Assembly (NCBI RefSeq): GCF_035609205.1
Contig: NZ_CP141184.1
Coordinates: forward strand, 5,463,001 to 5,527,000
Source of the DNA: Hymenobacter sp. GOD-10R
GTDB taxonomy: Bacteria > Bacteroidota > Bacteroidia > Cytophagales > Hymenobacteraceae
DNA: 64,000 nucleotides
Reading direction: 5' to 3'
In this document: positions 11,501 through 20,338 of the stretch, in pieces
Numbering within the stretch: position 1 is the stretch's first letter
How the letters are laid out: the number at the start of each line of letters is the position of its first letter
Position numbers and translations under genes: made by a program
The notes under the pieces: model-generated
What the model was told of the DNA's origin: nothing
Database searches by the model: none
The model's input: the letters and a program-made list of their open reading frames with translations, nothing else

Positions 11501-13055
11501 GCAAAATGCTTTAAAAGTACATAGCGCCCAGGCTGGCGGCTTGAAAGCGGGCGGTGCTAGCGTGAGCGGTATGACGCTTACCTTTAACCCAAACGCTGAC
11601 TTCAAGCCCGGCGAAACGGTGTTTGCCTCGGTGCTCGCCTCAGCCCAGAGCAGCGGCGGCCAGAGCTTAGCGAAAGGCCAAGTGTTTCAGTTCACGGCCG
11701 CAACGGCTACTGCGGCAGCTACCTTCAGCGGTACAGAAGTAGCAACGGGAGCAGGCGCCAACACCACAGCCCTCGGTGACCTCGATAGGGACGGCGACCT
11801 AGATCTGCTCACGGCTAATACGAATGCTAGCTCCGTGTGGGTGCGCCTGAACAACGGCAATGGCACTTTCGCGGGCACGCAGGAAGTGCGCGTGGATGAT
11901 GGTCCTTACGCCATAGCCTTAGGCGACATAGACGGTGATGGAGACCTAGATTTCGTGACAGCCAATGCGAGCCGCCGCACCGTCTCGGTACGCTTCAACG
12001 ATGGCCGCGGCAGCTTCCCGGGCGCCCTTGAAGTACCCGTGGGTGTGAGCCCGCACGCCGTGGCCCTAGGTGATATTGACGCCGATGGCGACCTAGACCT
12101 ATTGGCCGCTAACTACACCGACGGCACCGATAACAACCTGAACAGCACCGTGTCGGTGCGCCTCAACAACGGCTTTGGCGGCTTCAGTGGCTCGCAGGAA
12201 GTGAGCATCGGCACACGTCCCTTGAGCATTGCCCTCGGCGACGTGGATAACGATGACGACCTCGACTTCGCAACGGCTAACTCAAACACCAACAAGGTAA
12301 GCGTGCGCCTCAACGACGGCGCGGGCACTTTCTCCGGCACCCAGGAAGTGAGCGTTGGCTACCAGCCGCACGGTGTAGCCCTAGCTGACGTGGACAAAGA
12401 TGGCAACCTAGATATTCTAGCGGCCCACTTAGTCGACAGCGGTGTGAGCGTGCGCCTGAACAATGGCACCGGCACCTTCACCGGCACCCAGGAAGTAGCC
12501 GTGAATGGTGCCCGCAGCCTAGCAACGGGTGACGTAAACGGCGACGGCAACCTCGATCTGCTGGTTGGCAATGTGTGGGGCAACACGGTTGCAGTGCGCC
12601 TCAACAGCGGCACTGGCACCTTCACTGGCAGCCAAGCGGTAGCGGTCGGCACGGCTGTGTCAGCGGTGAGCGTAGGCGACCTAGATGGCAACGGCACCCT
12701 GGACTTCGTGACAGCGAATGCCAATGCGAATACGGCGAGCGTCCGCCTGAATGCGGCTGCCGCTACGGCGGCGCCAGCCAATCAAGCGCTGGCATACTCG
12801 GCGCGCCGGCCGCAGGAGTTGAGCGTGTACCCCAACCCTGCCCACGACCGCGTGCAACTCCAACTTCCGCTTGACTTAGCCGCCCAGTCGGTACAGGTGA
12901 GCGTCCGTAACTCCTTGGGTCAAGTTGTGTTGGAGAAGACCCTAGCTCCGCAAGCGGAGGCTGAGCTTTCCCTGGCAAACTTACCCACAGGCGTCTACCA
13001 CGTGCAGGTTCGCTCCAAACAAGGCTTGTTGAGCCAACGCTTAGTAGTGGAATAA
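8541..13055 (+). CDS. Secreted FG-GAP/VCBS repeat protein with T9SS sorting domain
   Basis: A 1504-residue protein with a long N-terminal signal (hydrophobic core near residues 26-36, cleavage near AQA at 43-45). Three Big_5-like Ig domains (about 47-150, 477-585, 952-1060) each introduce a block of FG-GAP/VCBS repeats. The repeats carry the calcium-binding pattern DxDxDGDLD many times, and each ends in a strand of the form VRLNxGxGxFxGxQ, so the blocks should fold as beta-propellers like integrin alpha heads. The last 85 residues (VYPNP ... GVYHVQV) form a type A T9SS signal. It is probably a calcium-dependent surface or matrix protein; the binding partner is unknown. A strong terminator follows. 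The three Ig domains are close copies, suggesting growth by triplication of an Ig plus propeller unit. Confidence 0.9.
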   Translation: MFLFTPRFYRRSTLSSEHTLPLRFLRVGLLLLFIGQVGATGTQAQLLVTGTTPPANAVAASRTTNVAATFNQPLGNTPAVQQAVKVFGQQTGGRKAGTVTVSGNTLTFDPTTDFKAGEQVLATFTTAVQGSTGGSLSKPQVFQFTAATAPSTGVFTGGASLDADARNGFIGDLNGDGSPDLIDYTYGPFAEGTIRLSNGDGTYGSPQSLSLSYFTRSLALGDVDEDGDLDLISAHNVRYSPNGLVSVHLNNGQGSFSGGSSLTVGSFPTSATLSDVNGDGHLDLLFISTIGSNALSIRFGNGNGTFRETGQDIPADETPIVPVDIDNDGDLDLFTGNQAYLNNGTGFFAGSQAINADAASAFGDLDGDGDLDLVTSGGTILRNNGAGTFTASGAGTLAGNNRLGDVDGDGDLDLVSGSGTTVRVRLNDGTSLFSGSQQVAVAGTGLLSLADVDEDGDLDILASNGYTVSLRLNGAANFAITGLSPARNAIAAPRTTDVAATFNQTLANTAATQGALKVYSAQAGGRKAGTATVSGNTLAFNPTTDFKPGETVFTTVTSAAQSSSGASLATGQVFQFRTATTPSSGTFAEGSNPTVDNGTPSLGAVTFGDVDGDGDLDLLTANTSNIFNMGSVGVRLNDGKGIFGPGQIVPIDRGTGTLATGDIDGDGDLDFVATNYTFTSFTGRIGALNVRVNNGNGSFSNTQQLSITDDGYESIRFGDVDSDGDLDLVGANFTGRVDVFLNDGGGTFSFGPRVAVGQFPKQVELTDVDGDGDLDVLTFTRNSISVRRNDGQGSFSGTQEVAVADYPRGFAVGDVNGDGSPDLLVSRYGLDSNEIGQVDVFANDGSGGFTLGQSVAVGASPQALKLGDVDGDGDLDFLVCNYYTGVSNNTVTVRLNNGNGVFSGNQQVPVTDYPGSLDLGDVDGDGDLDLATASSLLPQLIIRLNQNTAQGPLAVVSVAPARNTVAAPRATDVAVTFNQTLGNTATTQNALKVHSAQAGGLKAGGASVSGMTLTFNPNADFKPGETVFASVLASAQSSGGQSLAKGQVFQFTAATATAAATFSGTEVATGAGANTTALGDLDRDGDLDLLTANTNASSVWVRLNNGNGTFAGTQEVRVDDGPYAIALGDIDGDGDLDFVTANASRRTVSVRFNDGRGSFPGALEVPVGVSPHAVALGDIDADGDLDLLAANYTDGTDNNLNSTVSVRLNNGFGGFSGSQEVSIGTRPLSIALGDVDNDDDLDFATANSNTNKVSVRLNDGAGTFSGTQEVSVGYQPHGVALADVDKDGNLDILAAHLVDSGVSVRLNNGTGTFTGTQEVAVNGARSLATGDVNGDGNLDLLVGNVWGNTVAVRLNSGTGTFTGSQAVAVGTAVSAVSVGDLDGNGTLDFVTANANANTASVRLNAAAATAAPANQALAYSARRPQELSVYPNPAHDRVQLQLPLDLAAQSVQVSVRNSLGQVVLEKTLAPQAEAELSLANLPTGVYHVQVRSKQGLLSQRLVVE

Positions 13056-13062
13056 TCTCTGC

Positions 13063-13120
13063 TTTCACCAACAAAAAAGGGCCGGCTACTAAAGTAGCCG
13101 GCCCTTTTTTGTTGGTGAAA
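13063..13120. terminator. Perfect 28-bp hairpin terminator
   Basis: The two 28-nt arms (13063-13090 and 13093-13120) are perfectly complementary around a 2-nt loop, with a GC-rich tip flanked by A6 and T6 runs. It begins 8 nt after the stop codon and would work from either direction. Confidence 0.9.
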
Positions 13121-13701
13121 TACGTAGGCTAGCGGCTGAGTTTGTTTACTAGCAAAGTACCTGTTAGCATCGGCCTAAGCTTGTAAGCCATGCAAGCGTG
13201 GATACTTTGCCGCTTCTGGCTTTTTCTTCTAAGCCTTGTTTGTACATATCATAGAGGAGCTGTTAACCTCAACTGAACCAGCAGATGGAGACCAATCCAC
13301 TGGTTTTGTATTGATTATAGATATTTTAGAAAAATATCAGCACGACTACAAATATTTCTGGCGCATGCTAAAGTCCTAGAAACCAGTACACTTTTGCCTG
13401 AAAACTTCAGTGTTTAGAATTTTCTAATGAATAAATTACATTTATTACTAGTACTTTTATATTAACAAGAGTTCCCTATTGCCCAAACCAGTTTTTACTC
13501 ATTTTATAGCAGATCTAAATGCTGCCTGCATTGCCAGATTTCTACAGTTAGACGACCTCCCTCTCACCTACCACCCCATCCTGGACCCGCTTGCACACCC
13601 ATTTGCACAAAATGGGGTGAACGTTCTTGCCTGCTTTGCTGCAGGCAGGGTTTGACCTGTCTAAAAATCACTGAATTGCACGCCTATTACCGTATTAGCA
13701 T
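13121..13701. other. Long AT-rich intergenic region before the dehydrogenase fusion
   Basis: The 581-bp gap has no credible ORF. It holds an AT-rich stretch (13300-13480), a hairpin pairing ACCCCAT (13572-13578) with ATGGGGT (13612-13618), a GCCTGC/GCAGGC hairpin (13629-13646), and the AGGCAGGGTT motif. A long regulatory leader or an unannotated small RNA is possible, but nothing in the sequence proves it. Confidence 0.5.
13643..13659 (+). promoter_or_regulatory. Shared upstream motif, copy 2
   Basis: AGGCAGGGTTTGACCTG ends 42 nt before the ATG of the dehydrogenase fusion and closely resembles the motif at 8485-8502 at nearly the same distance from its own start codon. Confidence 0.35.
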
Positions 13702-16700
13702 ATGAAGCAGAAACTTTTACTCATCCTATTTTTTCTTGGATTAGTCAGCAGGCAACAGTTGCTCGCTCAAGCACCGCCCACTGGCTTCTCTACTACCACT
13801 ATCTCATCAAACTGGAACGAGGCAGTGGGGCTTACTTTTAATAAGGCGGGCACCCACATGTTTGTCTGGGAAAGACCTGGCAAGGTGTGGACGGAAGTAA
13901 ACGGCCAGCGGACCTTAGTGCTCGACATCAGCGAGGAGGTAGGTGCCTGGCGCGACCTAGGTCTGCTGGGCTTTGCCTTACACCCGCAGTTTGACACCAA
14001 CGGGTATATCTACTTGCTGTACACCGTCGACCGGCACCACCTGCTGAACTACGGCACGGCGCGCTACAATCCAACGTACGACGAGTACTACAACGCCACC
14101 ATCAACCGCATAACGCGCTACACCGCCACTAAAACGGCGACTGGCTACACCGTAAACCCGGCTAGCCGCAAGGTGCTGCTCGGCGCTACGAAGGAAACGG
14201 GAGTGCCAGTGCTGCACATGAGTCACGGCCCCGGCAGCCTGGTGTTTGGCACCGATGGCAGCCTGTTTGTATCTGTGGGTGATGGCGCCAGCTACGAAAG
14301 CGCCGACGTAGGCAGCGCTAACGAATCATACTACCAGCAGGCCCTCGCCGACGGCATCATTCCGGCAGAGCAGAACGTGGGCGCACTGCGGTCCCAACAG
14401 ATCGACAGCTACAACGGCAAGATCCTTCGGATAGATCCTGAAACCGGCAACGGACTCGCTACCAACCCTTTCTACCAAGCCAGCGCCCCTAACGCGGCAC
14501 GCTCGAAGGTGTGGGCCCTCGGTTTGCGCAATCCGTTCCGTATCACGTTGAAGCCGGGTTCGGGCAGTGCCACCGACCCTGGGGTGTTGTACATCGGCGA
14601 TGTGGGCTATGATACGTGGGAGGAAGTGAACATCGTCGTGCGTCCCGGCATGAACTTCGGCTGGCCTTTGTTCGAAGGCTTGACCAAGCAAGATTCTTAT
14701 TGGGCTAAGAAAACAGCTAACCCGTATGCACCCACCGGCGCGACGGGCTGCGCGCAGCCTTACTTCTACTTTCAAGACCTCCTTCAGCAGGAAACGCCTA
14801 CGGGCACCGCTTCCTTCACCAACCCGTGCGGCGGGGCCGTACCGGCTGGCGTTACCACGTTCGTGCACAGTCGGCCCGCTATCGATTGGCTGCACCAAGC
14901 TACTGGCCCATCGCGCACGGGCATCTTCACAGGTGGTACGGCCAGCGAAATCAACATTGGAGCACCGGGTTCTCCGGTGGCGGGGCCGCAGTTTGGCGGT
15001 AACTCGGGCATGGTCGGGACGTTTTACCCGCACACGGATTTTCCGCTGGAGTACCAGAATAATTGCTTTTTCGGCGACTACGCTAGCAGCTGGATTCGCA
15101 CCCTGAGCACTGATAATGAAAACAAGCCCGTTGCCGTTCACAACTTCATCGACCAGGGGGCTGTTGTGGTAGGCATGGCCACGCACCCCACGGAAAACGG
15201 GTTGTACTACGTCAACTTTTGGCCGGGCGAAATCCGCAAAGTGGTGTACAACGCGCCGGCGGGCGTGGTGCCAGTGGCCGTCGCCTCGGCTGACAAGACG
15301 TATGGTCCTGGGCCGCTAACGGTGCAGTTTACCGGCAGCAACTCGCGCGACCCCGAAGGCCAGCAGCTTACCTATTTGTGGGATTTCGGTGATGGCACTA
15401 CCAGCACCCTAACGAATCCTACGCATACTTTCCCAACGGGTGCTCCCACCAACTATACCGTCACGCTAACGGTGCGGGACAATGCTAGCAGCGGGCAAAC
15501 AACACTGGTGATTTCGGCGAACAACACGCCCCCGCAAGTCACCATCACTAGCCCGGCACCCGGCACCAAGTATCCCCTGACGAGCCAGACGATCTACGAC
15601 TTACGGGCCAACGTAACGGACCAGGAGCACGGCGCTGCGCAACTCTCCTATCAGTGGCAAACCGTGTTGCACCACGATAACCACGAACACCCGGAGCCCG
15701 TGGTGACATCGCCAGAAGCGAAGGCCACTATTTCGCCCCTGGGTTGCGGTTCCGAACCGTACTATTACCGCATCCTGCTAACCGTGACGGACGCCCTAGG
15801 CCTAGCGACCATGCAGGAAATACAGCTGTACCCCGATTGCACGTCGACGCCGGCTAACCAAATGCCTGTTGCCAATGCAGGCGCCGCTCAAACCATCACG
15901 TTGCCCACCGATTATGCGACGCTGACTGGCACCGCCAACGATCCGGATGGCACCATCGCCACTTACTCGTGGCGCCAGGTGAGCGGTCCCACGGATGCTA
16001 GCTTCAGCGACTCCACCGCTGCCCAAACGACCGTGAGCGGCTTGGCCACTGGCAGCTACGTATTCAGCCTCATAGCCACCGACAACCTAGGTATGGCCAG
16101 CCACCCGGCTGAGGTAACGGTGACGGTGAACCAAGGCAACGGCCTGCGCGAACCCGAAAACCCGGCCAACGCCGTGGGGGGCCTAGCTTACGAGTATTAC
16201 GAAGGCTACTGGAATGCCCTTCCCGCTTTCGGCACGCTCACAGCCACCAAGACGGGCACTGTAACCGCGCCTACCTTGGCACCGGCGCTCCGCGACAACG
16301 GCTACGCCTTCCGGTACACCGGCTACATCACCGTGCCCACCGATGGGCAGTATACCTTCTATACCACTTCCGACGACGGATCTAAGCTCTACATCGGCTC
16401 CACGCAGGTGGTTGATAACGATGGCTTGCACGGCGACCAAGAAATAAACGGCACGATTGGGCTGAAGGCGGGTACGCACGCTCTTACCGTCACGTTCTTC
16501 GAGAATGATGGCGGGCAAAACCTACTAGTGAGCTACGCTGGACCGGGCTTGGCTAAGCAGCTCATTCCGGCCGCCGCTTACAAGCGCGTATCGAACACCA
16601 CCGCGCCGGCCAACCAAGCCCCCGTGGCCAATGCCGGCGCCGCCACCAACATCACGCTGCCCACCAACTCCGTCATTTTGAACGGCAGCGGCACGGATGA

Positions 16701-19700
16701 GGACGGCACCATTGCCGCCTACGCCTGGACGCAAGTGAGCGGACCTAGCACGGCTACCTTCAGCAATGCCGCCGTGGCGCAGCCAACTATCACTAATCTA
16801 GTGGCCGGCAGCTACGTCTTTGGGCTAACTGTAACCGACAACCAGGGCGCCATCAGCACGCCGGCGCAGGTGACAGTGACGGTGAATGCCGCCCCCACAG
16901 CAGGGCTACGCACCCCCGAAAACCCTGCTAACGCCGTAGCAGGCCTCGACTACCAGTACTACGAAGGCTTCTGGGATGCATTGCCAGCCTTCAATACCCT
17001 ATCGCCGCTGAAAACCGGCACCACCACGACCCCCGTGCTGACGGTGGCAGCGCGCGACTACGGCTACGCCCTGCAATACACTGGCTATATCACGGTGCCA
17101 ACGGATGGGCAGTACACCTTCTACACCAGCTCCGATGATGGCTCCAAGCTCTACATCGGCTCCACGCAGGTGGTTGATAACGACGGTGGACACGACTTCC
17201 GGGAGCAGACTGGCACCATCGGTCTGAAAGCCGGTACGCATGCTTTCACCGTAAGCTTCTTCCAGAATGGCGGCGGCCAGAACCTCCTGGTGAGCTACGC
17301 CGGACCTGGCTTAGCGAAACAACAGATTCCGGCTACTGCCTACAAACGTGTATCGAACACCACCGTGCCGGTCAACCAAGCCCCCGTGGCGAATGCGGGC
17401 GCCAACCAGAGCATCACGTTGCCGACCAGCAGCACTACGCTCATCGGCAGTGGCACCGACGCCGATGGCACCGTGGCGAGCTACTTATGGACACAAGTGA
17501 GCGGACCTAGCACGGCTACGTTCAGCAGCAAGACCATCGCCCAACCTGTGCTCAGCGGCTTGGTTGCCGGCAGCTATGTGTTTAGCCTGGTAGTGACGGA
17601 TAACCTAGGAGCTGTGAGCCAGGCAGCGCAAGTAACGGTGGCCGTAAATGCGGCCTCTAGCCTGCGCACACCGGAAAACCCCACGAACACTGTGGCAGGC
17701 CTCGACTACAAGTATTACGAAGGCTTCTGGAAAGCCGTCCCGGATTTCACGACCCTTACGCCCACCAAAACGGGCAACGCCACGGCCTTCGAGCTCACGG
17801 CGCAGCAGCGTGACTACGGCTTCTCGTTCCAATTCACGGGCTACGTGACCGTGCCCGCGGATGGGGTCTACGCCTTCTATACCAACTCCGACGACGGCTC
17901 CTTGCTGTACATTGGCAATACATTGGTAGTCAACAACGACGGCGCCCACGACAGCCGGGAAGTCAACGGCAGCATCGGCCTGAAAGCCGGTACGCACGCC
18001 TTCACCGTGGCCTACTTGCAAGATGCCGGCGGGCAAAACCTCCAAGTGAGCTTCGCCGGACCTAGCTTGGCCAAGCAGTTCATTCCCGCATCAGCCCTGA
18101 AGCGCCTCTCGGGAACTGCCAACCAAGCCCCGGTGGCTAACGCAGGCGCTGCCCAAACCATCACGCTACCAACGGCTACCGCAACCCTAAACGGCAGCGG
18201 CACGGACGCCGATGGCACGGTAGCTAGCTACTTGTGGACGCAAGTGAGCGGCCCCAACACCGCAACGTTCAGCAGCAAGACCACGGCTGCTCCTACCATT
18301 AGTGGACTAGTGGCTGGCTCGTATGTGTTCAGCCTAGTTGTCACCGACAACCTAGGTCTGGCCAGCGCCGCCGCGCAAGTAACCATTACGGTGAACGCAG
18401 CCCCTAGCAGCAATCAGGCGCCAGTGGCAAACGCTGGCCCCGCCCGTATCCTGACCTTACCGGCCAACTCGACGACGCTGGCGGGCAGCGGCACCGACGC
18501 GGATGGCACCGTGGCGAGCTACCTCTGGAGCCAGACGAGCGGCCCGAATACGGCGACGTTCAACAGCAAAACCGTGGCTCAGCCTGCCGTTAGCGGCTTG
18601 GTAGCGGGCACCTACGTGTTCAGCCTCGTGGTGACGGATAACCTAGGTCTGGCCAGCGCGGCCGCCTCTGTAACAGTGACGGTGAATGCCGCTTCCGGCC
18701 TGCGCGTGCCGGAGAACCCAGCTAACGCCTTGGCTGGCTTGGACTACAACTACTACGAAGGCTATTGGAACGCGCTGCCCACCTTTAGCACGCTCACCGC
18801 TACCAAGATTGGCACCGTGACGACGCCCTCGCTCACGCCGGCATTGCGCGACAACGGCTACGCCTTCCAGTACACCGGCTACGTGACGGTACCCACCGAT
18901 GGGCAGTACACCTTCTACACCACCTCCGACGACGGCTCTAAGCTCTACATCGGCTCCCAGCTGGTAGTCGACAACGACGGCTTGCACGGCGACCAAGAGA
19001 AGTCGGGCACCATCGGCTTGCAAGCCGGTACGCACGCGCTGACCATCACGTTCTTCGAGAATGATGGCGGCCAGAACCTGCTAGTAAGTTACGCCGGACC
19101 TAGCTTGGCCAAGCAGCTCATCCCGGCTTCCGCTTACAAGCGCGTGCCCACGACGACCAACCAAGCGCCAGTGGCCAATGCGGGCGCCAACCGGAGCATC
19201 ACGCTGCCCACGAACTCACTGGTTCTTAGCGGTAGCGCCACGGATGCCGACGGCCCGATTGCCGCCTACCTATGGAGCCAAGTAAGCGGCCCAAATACGG
19301 CAACCTTCAGCAGCAAAGCAGTAGCTCAACCCACCGTCAGCGGCTTGGTAGCCGGCAGCTACGTGTTCGGCCTGGTAGCCACTGACAACCTAGGAGCGAC
19401 CAGCGCTATGAGTCAGGTTACCGTGACGGTGAATACGGCTTCCACCCTGCGTGTACCCGAAAACCCGGCCAATACAGTTGCTGGCCTCGACTACAAGTAT
19501 TACGAAGGCTATTGGGATGCTTTGCCAAACTTCGCTAGCCTAACGCCGCTGCAGAGTGGCACCTCCACCACGGCCACCTTGGCAGTAGCCCCCCGGAACT
19601 ACGGCTACGCGCTGTACTACACGGGCTACGTGACGGTGCCCACCGATGGGCTATACACCTTCTACACCAGTTCCGACGATGGCTCCCAGCTTTTCATCGG

Positions 19701-20229
19701 CTCCACCATGATTGTCAACAACGACGGCTCGCACGACACCCGCGAGCAATCGGGCACCATTGGGCTGAAGGCGGGTACGCACGCTTTCACGGTGACGTAC
19801 TTCCAGAACGGCGGCGGGCAGGTGTTTACGGCCAGCTACCAAGGACCCAATATTGCCAAGCAAACCATTCCGGCAACGGCCTTACGGCGCGTAACCGGTG
19901 CGGCTGCCGTGGCTACCACGTCTGGGGCGGTACTGGCGCAAAAAGCTTCGGTTTCTGACCGTGCTACGCGCAATGTGCTGGAAGTATACCCCAACCCGCT
20001 GACGGAAAGCGGCACGGTGCACTTCCACACGCAGCAGGGCGGCAAAGCCCAGGTGTACTTGTACAATGAGCTAGGCTCGCTGGTCTCAACCCTTTACAAT
20101 GCCGAGGTGGTGAGCGGGCAGGAATACTACTTGCCGCTACCCATAGCCGATCTGGCCAACGGCATGTACGTCTGCCGCTTGATCAGCAATGGCAAGGTGG
20201 AAAACCTGCGTATCACGGTTATCCGGTAA
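13702..20229 (+). CDS. PQQ-type sugar dehydrogenase (GSDH) fused to PKD and PA14 modules, T9SS cargo
   Basis: A 2175-residue protein with a signal peptide (residues 1-22, ending LLA). Residues about 28-510 match the glucose/sorbosone dehydrogenase beta-propeller (motifs GLLGFALHPQF, LHMSHGPGSLVFGTDG, NGKILRIDP, WALGLRNPFR, NFGWP), which normally uses PQQ to oxidise sugars in the periplasm or outside the cell. A classical PKD domain follows (about 522-605, YLWDFGDGT), then an Ig-like stretch, then six K319-like domains (NQxPVANAG) interleaved with five PA14 domains beginning near nt 16140, 16903, 17656, 18691 and 19441. The C-terminus (from about nt 19960) is a type A T9SS signal almost identical to that of the first gene in the window. 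The PA14 units may hold carbohydrate while the propeller oxidises it. Catalysis is inferred from the fold, not proven. Confidence 0.88.
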   Translation: MKQKLLLILFFLGLVSRQQLLAQAPPTGFSTTTISSNWNEAVGLTFNKAGTHMFVWERPGKVWTEVNGQRTLVLDISEEVGAWRDLGLLGFALHPQFDTNGYIYLLYTVDRHHLLNYGTARYNPTYDEYYNATINRITRYTATKTATGYTVNPASRKVLLGATKETGVPVLHMSHGPGSLVFGTDGSLFVSVGDGASYESADVGSANESYYQQALADGIIPAEQNVGALRSQQIDSYNGKILRIDPETGNGLATNPFYQASAPNAARSKVWALGLRNPFRITLKPGSGSATDPGVLYIGDVGYDTWEEVNIVVRPGMNFGWPLFEGLTKQDSYWAKKTANPYAPTGATGCAQPYFYFQDLLQQETPTGTASFTNPCGGAVPAGVTTFVHSRPAIDWLHQATGPSRTGIFTGGTASEINIGAPGSPVAGPQFGGNSGMVGTFYPHTDFPLEYQNNCFFGDYASSWIRTLSTDNENKPVAVHNFIDQGAVVVGMATHPTENGLYYVNFWPGEIRKVVYNAPAGVVPVAVASADKTYGPGPLTVQFTGSNSRDPEGQQLTYLWDFGDGTTSTLTNPTHTFPTGAPTNYTVTLTVRDNASSGQTTLVISANNTPPQVTITSPAPGTKYPLTSQTIYDLRANVTDQEHGAAQLSYQWQTVLHHDNHEHPEPVVTSPEAKATISPLGCGSEPYYYRILLTVTDALGLATMQEIQLYPDCTSTPANQMPVANAGAAQTITLPTDYATLTGTANDPDGTIATYSWRQVSGPTDASFSDSTAAQTTVSGLATGSYVFSLIATDNLGMASHPAEVTVTVNQGNGLREPENPANAVGGLAYEYYEGYWNALPAFGTLTATKTGTVTAPTLAPALRDNGYAFRYTGYITVPTDGQYTFYTTSDDGSKLYIGSTQVVDNDGLHGDQEINGTIGLKAGTHALTVTFFENDGGQNLLVSYAGPGLAKQLIPAAAYKRVSNTTAPANQAPVANAGAATNITLPTNSVILNGSGTDEDGTIAAYAWTQVSGPSTATFSNAAVAQPTITNLVAGSYVFGLTVTDNQGAISTPAQVTVTVNAAPTAGLRTPENPANAVAGLDYQYYEGFWDALPAFNTLSPLKTGTTTTPVLTVAARDYGYALQYTGYITVPTDGQYTFYTSSDDGSKLYIGSTQVVDNDGGHDFREQTGTIGLKAGTHAFTVSFFQNGGGQNLLVSYAGPGLAKQQIPATAYKRVSNTTVPVNQAPVANAGANQSITLPTSSTTLIGSGTDADGTVASYLWTQVSGPSTATFSSKTIAQPVLSGLVAGSYVFSLVVTDNLGAVSQAAQVTVAVNAASSLRTPENPTNTVAGLDYKYYEGFWKAVPDFTTLTPTKTGNATAFELTAQQRDYGFSFQFTGYVTVPADGVYAFYTNSDDGSLLYIGNTLVVNNDGAHDSREVNGSIGLKAGTHAFTVAYLQDAGGQNLQVSFAGPSLAKQFIPASALKRLSGTANQAPVANAGAAQTITLPTATATLNGSGTDADGTVASYLWTQVSGPNTATFSSKTTAAPTISGLVAGSYVFSLVVTDNLGLASAAAQVTITVNAAPSSNQAPVANAGPARILTLPANSTTLAGSGTDADGTVASYLWSQTSGPNTATFNSKTVAQPAVSGLVAGTYVFSLVVTDNLGLASAAASVTVTVNAASGLRVPENPANALAGLDYNYYEGYWNALPTFSTLTATKIGTVTTPSLTPALRDNGYAFQYTGYVTVPTDGQYTFYTTSDDGSKLYIGSQLVVDNDGLHGDQEKSGTIGLQAGTHALTITFFENDGGQNLLVSYAGPSLAKQLIPASAYKRVPTTTNQAPVANAGANRSITLPTNSLVLSGSATDADGPIAAYLWSQVSGPNTATFSSKAVAQPTVSGLVAGSYVFGLVATDNLGATSAMSQVTVTVNTASTLRVPENPANTVAGLDYKYYEGYWDALPNFASLTPLQSGTSTTATLAVAPRNYGYALYYTGYVTVPTDGLYTFYTSSDDGSQLFIGSTMIVNNDGSHDTREQSGTIGLKAGTHAFTVTYFQNGGGQVFTASYQGPNIAKQTIPATALRRVTGAAAVATTSGAVLAQKASVSDRATRNVLEVYPNPLTESGTVHFHTQQGGKAQVYLYNELGSLVSTLYNAEVVSGQEYYLPLPIADLANGMYVCRLISNGKVENLRITVIR

Positions 20230-20259
20230 GCTCTAGCTTTTACTTACCTACCAAATGCA

Positions 20260-20292
20260 AAAGGGTGACCGGACTTAGTCCGGTCACCCTTT
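20260..20292. terminator. Hairpin terminator
   Basis: A perfect 15-bp stem (20260-20274 with 20278-20292) with loop TTA and flanking A and T runs lies between two convergent genes and can act in both directions. Confidence 0.85.
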
Positions 20293-20338
20293 CTGTTTAT
20301 CACAAGCTTATACCGCGGCTGTGGTGGCAGGCTAGCCT

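Noticed and set aside
9000..12750. Regular repeats in the FG-GAP gene taken as a CRISPR-like array
   Set aside because: The periodicity is in frame, encodes DxDxDG propeller motifs, and the units vary as protein repeats do.
18643..19035. Long antisense ORFs across the PA14 and FG-GAP genes
   Set aside because: They recur at the same place in each repeated module on the opposite strand and are a by-product of GC-rich codon use in the real genes.
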